Source of the DNA: Trileptium ribeirensis | Taxonomy: Eukaryota > Nematoda > Enoplea > Enoplida > Thoracostomopsidae | Reading direction: 5' to 3' | NCBI GenBank assembly: GCA_030248225.1 | Contig: JASANE010012680.1 | Coordinates: 16,248-80,247 of the forward strand | Length of the DNA: 64,000 bases | Part shown: positions 56,636-64,000 of the stretch, piece after piece | How positions within the stretch are numbered: position 1 is the stretch's first letter | How the letters are laid out: every line of letters starts with the position of its first letter | Notes under the pieces: model-generated | Databases searched by the model: none | Told to the model about the DNA's origin: nothing | The model's input: the letters and a program-made list of their open reading frames with translations, nothing else | Made by a program: the position numbers and the translations under genes

Positions 56636-57318
56636 GCGGGTCTTTTCTTTTCGCCCCCCTCAGCCCGAATTTGGTCAATTTTAAAGATACAGAACTGATT
56701 TTGGTATCAATCGATTCAGCTCGATGAGGCGGTTCAGAAAATACTCATTTTACCCACATCCCTGAAAATTTTTTCGATTTTTTGAGGTCTACACTGGTCC
56801 CCCTTGGAACTCAAAAATTTTTTTCTTCAGAATACAGTCATAAAGGGCGGAAATAAAATGCAGGCCATGCCGTTCTCGATATACTAAACCTAAGGCTTAG
56901 TCTTAGCCTAAGCTAAGGTCTTTATATGAGACATACACTAAGCCTAAACGCCTATGTCAGGGGGCTGCCTCCCGAACCCCCGCTCTAAGCTGTTCTTTTT
57001 TCTAACGTTATAACGTAGCCCCTCCGGGTTACTTGGGCCCCTCATAACTTTCTAACAGTGGCGTAGAATTCAATAAAATACACACCAGTATATTTATATC
57101 ACCAAACCAATGACCATATTCCGAAGAAAAAAATTTTTGAATTACCAAGTGGGGTCTCAAAAAGTCGAAAAATCTTTCACGGATGTGGGCGAAATTAGCA
57201 TTTTCAGAACCACCTCATCGAGCTGAATCGATGTATACCAAAATCAGCTCTGTATCTTCAAAATTGACCAAGTTCTGGCGGGGGGTGCTAAAAGAAAAGA
57301 CCCGAATTGCAACCACTA
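56636..57318. repeat. foldback repeat 2 enclosing a TAAGCC-family element
   Basis: Arms of about 200 bp (56636-56835 and 57118-57318) are inverted copies. Paired words include AATTTGGTCAATTTTAAAGA with TCTTCAAAATTGACCAAG, and TCGATGAGGCGGTTCAGAAAA with TTTTCAGAACCACCTCATCGA. The spacer holds a TAAGCC-family copy (56850-57050). Confidence 0.85.
56850..57050 (+). repeat. TAAGCC-rich dispersed repeat, copy inside foldback 2
   Basis: GCCATGCCGTTCTCGATATA, then CTTAGCCTAAGCTAAGG, CACTAAGCCTAAACG, GGGGGCTGCCTCCCGAACCC, GCTCTAAGCTGTTC and TTATAACG. Same order as at 59125-59310. Confidence 0.85.
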
Positions 57319-57824
57319 CCACACAGTGCAGCGGCACTTAAATCTTTCTAACGGGCACGGTTATGCAAAAACCACACGGTGGCTTTAACGATAGGAGTGC
57401 GTATAATTATTTGGTTCGAATTAATAGTGAAAATATTTCATATTTTAGTATTGTGTAAAATTACTAACTGGTCTACGATCCAACAGTCGATCTATTTAGT
57501 TTATTACCCGTAGTGGTAAAAATGCCATACATGCTCGCAGGTATCTATCACAGGTAAACAAACCGGTGCGGGGAGTGGGATGGTGGTAGATAATCACCAA
57601 GGGGTATAACCCCTAGGTTTTTGGTTTTTATTGGAGGGGGCTGACTTTATCAATAACCAACCCCCGTTCCATATCCACATGTGGGCATGTGTACCTGGCC
57701 TGTGTCTGCCTAGTTTACTGGTTTCATATGCTCGATACAAATCCCATGGCTCTATTCAGTATCGCGCCTATTTAATCTAAATTTGCCGTCCGGCAAAAGT
57801 TTCTGATACGGTGAAGGAAGCAAG
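57319..57824. other. no gene; small hairpins
   Basis: GGGGTATAACCCC at 57601-57613 is a perfect small palindrome, and GGGGG/CCCCC at about 57636/57661 pair across 20 bp. Otherwise unique. Confidence 0.45.
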
Positions 57825-58000
57825 CTATGCTTATTGAGCGGAGCTCGACGAAGCCGAGCGAAGCGTTTTATTTTCTGTCTGGGAGTAAAAAGGTCGATGT
57901 CCGTCCGTCCGTTCGTTCGTTCGTTCGTTCGTTCGGTTCGACGGATCTCAAGAACCACCGAACCGATTTTAAAAAACTTTTTTTGTTTGAACGCCTATCA
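57825..58000. repeat. dispersed repeat with (TTCG)n/(GTCC)n core
   Basis: GAGCGGAGCTCGACGAAGCC and GAGCGAAGCG, then GTCCGTCCGTCCGTTCGTTC followed by CGACGGATCTCAAGAACCAC. Resembles the left part of family A in organisation (GAGCGAAGC ends, simple-repeat core, TCTC-GATAACGG-like block). Confidence 0.65.
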
Positions 58001-59124
58001 TGTCAGAGTGTGCACCTGATATTTGGGATTAAAAAATTTTGAGTGGTTAATTAGTAATTAGCTAATTCGTTAAGCTTATGCAGCTAAAATAGAGAGTTTT
58101 GCAATATTTGTGTTATTCATTGAAATAGAATCGTTTCGATCAAACCATTACAGTGTTTTTGGGTCGAAGAATTCAAATATAATATTTTTACCAATGATAA
58201 AGCCCTATGCCCTATGCAATGTAGTTATTTGAAGAACATAAAATTGAGTACATTCGTAATGCCACAGCCCAAGCTCCGCTCACAAATATAGTTCCACTAC
58301 CGACTAGTGCTAAGATCATATATTTAGTCGATGCTTGGAAGATAGTGTTATACCATTTCTACCATATAAATCATAAGCATGAAATGTAAAGGCTGTTCAA
58401 ATGAGTGTAAATAATGCGCACGGCCGTAATATTTTGTTACATAACGGTTTTCCAACTATTTTCGGCTCCAAAATCCTGAAAATTTTTTTCAATTTTTTCC
58501 AGGGGGTAGGAAAAAACGGAAAAAACACTTTTTTTCCGATGGTTTTTTTCGGTGCCCAACCATACTTTCTACTCACTTTATGAAAGCGGATTCTAAGCCT
58601 ACAGAAAATCTAACAAACATTGGAACATGCGAACCTGAGAACTCCATAGGACAGAGGTATATTTTAATTTGTGAATATTGTTGTTAAAAAATTCCCATTA
58701 AAAGTGGATTTTAATTAAAGAATTATTCTAATAGTTAAAATGTTCAAATATAATCGATGAGGGCAGATAGAAGGATAGATACAGTAATTTAAAACGTGGT
58801 AGAATAAGTAAATCGCAATATAATCTGCACTCAGATCATCATACATGATTAATAGGCAAGATTCTTCTTTGATCACGTTACCTTATTGAAGAGTGGATCG
58901 TTGCTTTTAGGGTAGCAAAGGCTCTTGCGTATCTTTTACTCGTATGAAAATATCAGAACCCAATATTGCTGTTAAATCTATATAATCCTCCTCACAGCTG
59001 TGAGCGAAATTTGTAATAATCCGCTGACAAATTTTAAATCTTAAACGGGATTAATGTCAATTACTCTCAATTACGTAATGAGGAAAGTTAACTAGGCATC
59101 GTCTTGCTGGCCGATGTAACTTTT
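58001..59124. other. mostly unrecognised; GGAAAAAAC block
   Basis: 58440-58555 holds GTAGGAAAAAACGGAAAAAA and CTTTTTTTCCGATGG, related to 56386-56490. The remainder is AT-rich and featureless. Confidence 0.45.
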
Positions 59125-59310
59125 AGGGGCGGAAGCAAAATACATGCCATGCCGTTCTCAATATACTAAGCCCAAGCCTTAACCTAAGCTAAAATCCTTA
59201 TGTAAAGTATAGCCTAAGCGTATAAAATCGGGGGTCTGTCGCCCCTCTTCCCGAATTCCCAGCTCTAAGCTGTTCTTTTCTATTGGCACAACATTTGGGT
59301 CCTAAAGGTT
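59125..59310 (+). repeat. TAAGCC-rich dispersed repeat, copy
   Basis: GCCATGCCGTTCTCAATATA, AGCCCAAGCCTTAACCTAAG, GGGGTCTGTCGCCCCTC, GCTCTAAGCTGTTC and TTTGGGTCCTAAAGG. About 75-80% like the copy at 56850. Confidence 0.85.
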
Positions 59311-60347
59311 ACAATGGGTCGTTTTGCTCATCCCTTGGAGTCGGGATCCCTATATGAACAGAACGGCCCAAGTAACTCTGAGGGTCGGTGCGTTATAACG
59401 TATTTTCTCCGCTCAGTTGCAGGAAAACACACGAAGTATGGTATAGAAACCGTAGACGTCAATGACCCCGACCCCCCCCCCCTTGCCCAATGGCTACAAG
59501 GCCGGGAGGCCGAAGGCCGACCCCATAGATATGTATATATAGTAAACTTGGGTAATCTCGACTATTTTTTCATCCTCGTTAAGCGCTCATATAAAACCCA
59601 TACAAATTGCAGGTTTAATCCCGACGCAGGCCAAGCTAATCCCGACATAGCAGGATTATCCCTAAACTGAACTAAAATTACACAATTCGACATCAGAGTA
59701 ATAAAAAATACGCACAAAAAACCTTAAACTTAATAACATATTATTGCGCTGCTGCATGGCTGTTTTCTCGTATCGCGAGATCAATGTCAATTCTACAAAT
59801 ACTGGCGGATCGGGAGTGGTCCCAATGAACAACAAAATTATCCCTACCTAAAAAGCGTGATTCTACATTAAAAACATGTCAAAGCGTTGTGTAACAGATT
59901 GTTTGAACTCTGCTTTACTTACTACCAATATTTATTGGGATTACTGTTCGTAAGTACTTCGCAAGATGCTTCTCCATAGAATTCTCTCATCACAGGCATT
60001 ACATGCGCCGACAATTTCAAGTTTGAGATATGACAAACTAAAAAGTGATTAAAGAACTAGAAGCAAAAAGTAGTGAAAAATGTTACTAAAACAGTTGAAG
60101 AGACCAAATAGACATGTCACCACTCTTATCTCTACATTTCTTCAAGATCAAGCTCTCTCACCTCTTTTTCAAATAAAAGATAGCATTCGTTAAACATAAA
60201 TAATCTCTTTTCAAAACTCTTCCCACAACTGTCAAGACACCAAAAACGGCACAGATTACATCTGACCCATTCACAACATATGTCCTCAAATGATCCACTA
60301 TACTACAAACACCACAGATATTTTCTTGGTAAATACGTTGGGGGAAT
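59311..60347. other. no recognisable gene
   Basis: A 118-codon plus-strand frame (59314-59670) begins in the tail of the TAAGCC element and crosses a poly-C run. It has no motif and looks like repeat-derived chance. Confidence 0.4.
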
Positions 60348-60775
60348 GTGAGTAGCGTTGTATCGCCGAATCCGGAAGTAGTTGGTCTGTTACAGCTGGT
60401 CTTCTCTGGGGTAGGGTTGATATGCGCTGAAAATAAAAATCACATGATTAATAGTAAGTGGTGTACTGAGGTTAAAGTTGGGAGACGTAGTAATATAACA
60501 GGACTTCGAAATCAGAGAGACCCGTTCATGAAGTCACTGAGATTACATCAATGCAGCAATGAAACATCAATCTAGTCAACATATTATCAAAAAGCAAATC
60601 CAGCATAAAAATATTAATCGCGATAATAAAACATTAAATTTGAAATTTATTTCACTCTCGCAACACTATATTACTGCTGGCGACATTTTGACTGGCGGTT
60701 ATTATAACGTTTCATTACTGGAATACAAAGTACTAGCGGAATTCAATAAACATTTGAGATAAATAAAGACGAGTA
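60348..60775 (+). CDS. two overlapping small ORFs, unidentified
   Basis: ORF 60348-60575 (75 codons) and ORF 60559-60762 (67 codons, ends ITAGDILTGGYYNVSLLEYK...NKHLR) overlap by 17 bases in different frames. The second stop is immediately followed by AATAAAG, a polyadenylation-like signal. Composition is protein-like and the two may be one product broken by a frameshift. No family recognised. Confidence 0.3.
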
Positions 60776-61282
60776 AGGATCACCGAAGCAATGACGTGAG
60801 CTAACAAAGCTTAGTAAAATATTAATAAAGAGCGCATGCCGCTTCAAAATATAATTTTATGTGGAGTAATGACACATTGGCAAAGCAGTTAAATCTGAAC
60901 CACCTCCTTGTGCTACCCTGACGCCACAGAAGCACTGTTTCGTGTCCCACGATAATCACAGAAACTGATAAAATAACTACATTAAACCCGATTAGTACTA
61001 ATTCAATACATTGATTTTGGCGCGTTGTACATAATGCTTATGCATATCCGTAGAACAAACGTTTTAGCTAACCTATAGGCTTTTTCATTCTTCTAAGAGC
61101 TTTGCTGGTTTCGTGCCAGTTCGTGTTCACTGGTGGAATTAAGCTACGAAAAGGGGTTGTTGTGACTTGACTTGAATCACGCTCAAGACCTGGCAGAATA
61201 CTATTTAGAGGATCTAGCACCTGTGGATTTGGTGTTGAGTTACGCAAAATGTTTGTGTCGCACGTGGTTGGAGATAAAGGAT
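60776..61282. other. no recognisable feature
   Basis: Flank of the pogo remnant; a TIR could be here but I could not fix one. Confidence 0.4.
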
Positions 61283-61708
61283 TTAGTAAACCAGGAACCG
61301 CTGTAAAGGTGTCGTACAGGCGTGTATCATTGTCAACTGCACTGTCCCTTTCGTCAGTAGTGGTGTCGTCAAAGCCTTGGCAGCAGCTGAATCTTCTCCG
61401 ATAACCGCATTTTGGTCAAGAGGAAACAACCCGGTGCGTTTGAAACCAGCTGCTTCTTTATCTGCAGTTGCGATTTGGTTCCATGAGTTAGTGAACAAAT
61501 TGCAGAAGGTATGTCGGGTTACAGTGAGCCATGGATTTGCCGTCAAGAACTGTTGGCACTGAGTTTTAAACGACCGCTTGAACGACGCAAAGAATGCTAC
61601 ATCGAGCGGTTGAAGCCGATGTGACGTATGAGATGGCATGCCGACCAAAACGATTCCAAGTTTCCTTGCTAATGCACCCACAACTTCATTTGCATGGTTA
61701 TCCAACAC
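61283..61708 (-). pseudogene. pogo transposase, C-terminal catalytic fragment
   Basis: Longest open part of the element, 141 codons. After the third Asp it keeps FCNLFTNSWNQIATADKEAA then GFKRTGLFPLDQNAV, the LFxxAWxxxxTxxNxxxGFRxTGIYPFD block that ends the DDE domain of pogo transposases. Confidence 0.88.
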
Positions 61709-62300
61709 AAGTATAACACGCTGATCGTCTCGTCGTTGTGGTATATGTTGAGCAAAATGTAGTAGCCACTGATCTCAAAACACATTTGTGTTCGACCATC
61801 CACATTTAGTAGCTACAAAATTTTGCATCTTCACGATCTAGGTCAGCACTAACCTTTAATCCTGGGAAGATTACAAAAGGCGGGGTATAGTGGCCAGTTA
61901 CACTGCGGCAAACAATAACTGTGAATTGCTCCTTTTTCGGCCGATACGTGTTTGCTATCTTTTCTCGCAAGAAATTTACCTACCTTATCTGGCACTGGCG
62001 ACAAACGGGTCTCGTCTACATTGTATACAAGATGTTTGGTGTTGCCGTTAATATTGTACTTCTGGTATAATAGCCATTTGTTCGAAAGAGTCGGCGAGTC
62101 GGCCTGGCTTCATCCCAATCAAACGCATCCGTGAAAACATCTATGGAACCCGGAGCGTTATATCTGGGTGTTGTTTTTAAGCGCTTGCCACCAGTCTTCC
62201 CCAACCATGCGCAGTTCTGAATCGGAGCCGCTGGAAAAAGTGTGCTTTATACTGTTCGTCTCTGCATATTCGTAGACCAAGCTGCGTACCGCCTTAATTT
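61283..62300 (-). mobile_element. pogo/Tigger-type transposon remnant
   Basis: Decayed DDE transposase of the pogo group (Tc1/mariner superfamily), minus strand. From the 5' side: a MVGEDWWQALKNNTQI segment (about 62215-62165) like the KDWxxGFLxRHPxLS part of the CENP-B-type DNA-binding region; YNVDETRLSPVPDKVGKFLA (about 62025-61965) with the first catalytic Asp in VDET; VLDNHANEVVGALARKLG with the second; and SHTSHRLQPLDVAFFASFK with the third. I count 32 residues between the last two Asp residues, within the pogo range. Stops and shifts separate the first two blocks. Confidence 0.85.
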
Positions 62301-62814
62301 TTGTTGCTATATCTCATCTACGGTCACGACGCGCAAACATCTGTAAACAGTGATCTTGAGCTGCAGGAATGTGTTATCCTGCGGTCGTGTGTATTTATCT
62401 AGGTTTCGTCACGGCCGCATGTAGATGGGCGTTGTATACGTACGTGTAATAACGGTCAGCTGCATGGCGTAACTTCCTAACACCATGCCCATACGACCCC
62501 GGCTATCATAACGTCAAGGGTGGACCCTAACTTATGCAATTTTGACACTTTTCTTGGTCAGACCCAGGAAGCTATGGACCTTAGCAAGTCGCAGGCGCGC
62601 TTCACGAGGTGTGTTCGGACCCCGCCCGATTGGTTGCGCACGTGACTAGTATCCAGGCATGATTACTGAGGTCCCAAAGGGAGGTTGACATCGAAACCGG
62701 CTCACAGGTCATAACGTCAAACCGATATTGCTATTATGAGCTCAGCTGGAAGTTGTTTACTTCGAGTAGTAGAAAAAATAGCGGTTCTACATCCACCACC
62801 ACCATTCAAATGAG
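62301..62814. other. no recognisable feature
   Basis: Less AT-rich than most of the window, with two TATCATAACGTCAAGG-like words. No frame or repeat identified. Confidence 0.4.
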
Positions 62815-62875
62815 GCGTAGGTGGTGGTGGTGGTCGTGGTGGCCGTGGTGGGAGCGGCGGTGGTGGTGATTTCAT
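62815..62875 (+). repeat. GGT-rich trinucleotide repeat
   Basis: About 17 codons of interrupted GGT/CGT/GGC repeat which in one frame read Gly-rich with two Arg-Gly-Gly units. The frame is short on both sides, so I treat it as a microsatellite. Confidence 0.8.
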
Positions 62876-63130
62876 ATCAATTGAGTCGCTGTTGCTTTCA
62901 CCACATATTGCGTGCCCTCCCCATTTTAATGCGGACTTGGGACCGCCATCTACTACCCATATCGAAAAAGCAGTAGAGGTGGGTTACACGCCACACAGCA
63001 AACCATGCATTACCTTTGAGCTCTTCCGCTCGACAGTTAGTTTACCTGCGACATCTGAAAAGTTAGTATTACCTATCTTATTTTTCTACCTGAAAATAAT
63101 GAAAAATGATAAAATTAAAACATAAACTAC
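62876..63130. other. no recognisable feature
   Basis: A 77-codon plus-strand open frame (62892-63125) has no motif. Confidence 0.4.
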
Positions 63131-63345
63131 CTTAATTATTCCGCGGACCAGGTGCCCTGGGTACGCTCTTGCACCACTTGCGTACCCAGAGTTGGTGCGG
63201 TCCGTCATTCAAGGACCGCACTGCTTCGCACATTTCATGCATGCGCTCTTTTTCAAGTCGTTGCTTTCGAGCGACTTCTGCGGCTTGCAGAAGTCTGCTG
63301 AAAGCAGGCTTAATTTTAATTATAATAAATAAAATTGTTAAGGGT
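63128..63345 (-). pseudogene. short open segment, possibly transposase N-terminus
   Basis: Minus-strand frame of about 65 codons without an early ATG. It holds LLQAAEVARKQRLEKERMHE and HQLWVRKWCKSVPRAPG. The basic helix followed by a (W)VRxW motif is reminiscent of PIF/Harbinger transposase N-termini, but this is a weak resemblance. The same DNA folds into several perfect hairpins. Confidence 0.25.
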
Positions 63346-63433
63346 TTCCACTGGACCTTGCGGAACCTTATCCAGCGTTTTATTTTTACGTGGTATCAGC
63401 AGTAGCCCTAATCCACGAGTCCTTGAGAGGACT
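63157..63433. repeat. cluster of perfect short hairpins
   Basis: 63157-63166 with 63180-63189 (10-bp stem CTGGGTACGC); 63195-63203 with 63213-63221 (9-bp stem GTGCGGTCC); 63273-63281 with 63287-63295 (9-bp stem GACTTCTGC); and AGTCCTTGAGAGGACT near 63418-63433 (6-bp stem). All stems are perfect. Confidence 0.9.
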
Positions 63434-63442
63434 GTTGGGATA

Positions 63443-64000
63443 TTATTTGAACAAGTTTAAAATATAATCTTTGCTGTTTATAGAAAAGTTTGGTAAAATT
63501 TTAAAAAGCTTAAAAAATGCCATGGTTAGCGGTACATGTTTTTTCATTTGTTTTGGCATAAATTTCACGGAAAAAATCATTTTTTCGCGCAAAGACAGCA
63601 AATGCTGTAAATTATGCTGTTCCATTGAGCGTCCATCAATATATTCTCCTGTAACTCTATAGTTGTGTTCAAATATTTCTAATTCTGCCTCTGCCTGTTT
63701 TATTTCCTCCACCAAATAATGGCTTAACATAATTGCAATAATTGCAGTCACTACTATGGTCCCTACTCATATCCACACAAAATATTTTATAACCACCGTC
63801 AAAATTAGATCTAGTTAGCCCTATATTATCAGTTCTGTAAGTAAGTGCATATAGTTATTTTGAAACACTCTTAAATTGTTACCAGATTTACATGGTAATG
63901 CAACATTACATGGTAACCTATCATCATCCAGAAAAAGTGTAAAAGTATTAATATCTGGTAACTTATAATTAAACAAGTTTTTCTTTACTCCACCTGTTTC
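63443..64000 (-). pseudogene. Polinton/adintovirus-like capsid-type protein remnant
   Basis: Three consecutive minus-strand open segments in different frames: from the window edge to a stop at 63821-63823, then to a stop at 63669-63671, then the frame ending at 63443. The first holds LPDINTFTLFLDDDRLPCNV; the second holds NIGLTRSNFDGGYKIFCVDM; the third holds FEHNYRVTGEYIDGRSM. By memory these resemble the C-terminal part of the F54H12.2-like proteins of invertebrate genomes, which relate to major capsid proteins of Polinton/Maverick elements and adintoviruses (blocks N-x-I-x-R-x-x-F/Y-x-x-G-Y-x-L-F-x-x-D-L and V-x-x-Y-G-E-F). Two frameshifts make it a fossil. It continues beyond the window. 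A stop is followed about 50 bp on by AATAAA. Confidence 0.5.

Noticed and set aside
59314..59670. 118-codon plus-strand ORF
   Set aside because: Starts in a dispersed repeat and crosses a poly-C run; other copies of the repeat do not keep the frame.

Overview
The window looks like nuclear DNA of an invertebrate animal; the lineage cannot be fixed from sequence alone. The evidence is AT-rich DNA, spliced genes with GT-AG introns, animal-type transposons and tRNA-derived SINE heads. The transposons are Tc1/mariner DD41D, pogo, CR1-like and other LINE reverse transcriptases, a Ty3/gypsy gag-protease remnant and a Polinton/adintovirus-like capsid remnant. There are no bacterial operons, no CRISPR array and no intact long reading frame.

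Host genes. The clearest one is a split GNAT acetyltransferase gene on the minus strand from 49872 down to 35310. Its exons are 49872-49559, a damaged segment 49536-49330, 40307-40093 and 35624-35310, and the phases of the last three junctions agree. It seems to encode a two-domain protein: an N-terminal GNAT domain followed by a C-terminal domain like the YitH-type Acetyltransf_18 family. Its 9.0-kb and 4.5-kb introns are packed with satellites, transposons and dispersed repeats. A second candidate on the same strand is a run of three phase-compatible terminal exons at 54328-53998 whose product I do not recognise.

Layout. 1-2400: a 76-bp tandem array, a 137-bp duplication and dispersed repeats. 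5868-15740: a nest of retroelements between two inverted copies of a ~240-bp palindromic repeat (CR1-like LINE, gypsy gag/protease, a second LINE RT with YADD). 16500-31000: MITEs, hairpin minisatellite, 121-bp and ~200-bp tandem arrays, SINE heads, a G/C-run hairpin. 34135-49872: a 138-bp array and the GNAT gene, whose large intron holds the DD41D mariner, a 196-bp satellite and an unidentified ORF remnant. 50000-60000: copies of several dispersed families and two foldback structures. 60300-64000: two small ORFs, a pogo transposase remnant, a cluster of perfect hairpins and the capsid-like remnant running off the end.

Almost every transposon coding region is broken by frameshifts and stops, so the window is mainly a graveyard of old elements around one or two host genes. 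Long stretches hold nothing I can recognise, and they are listed as such.
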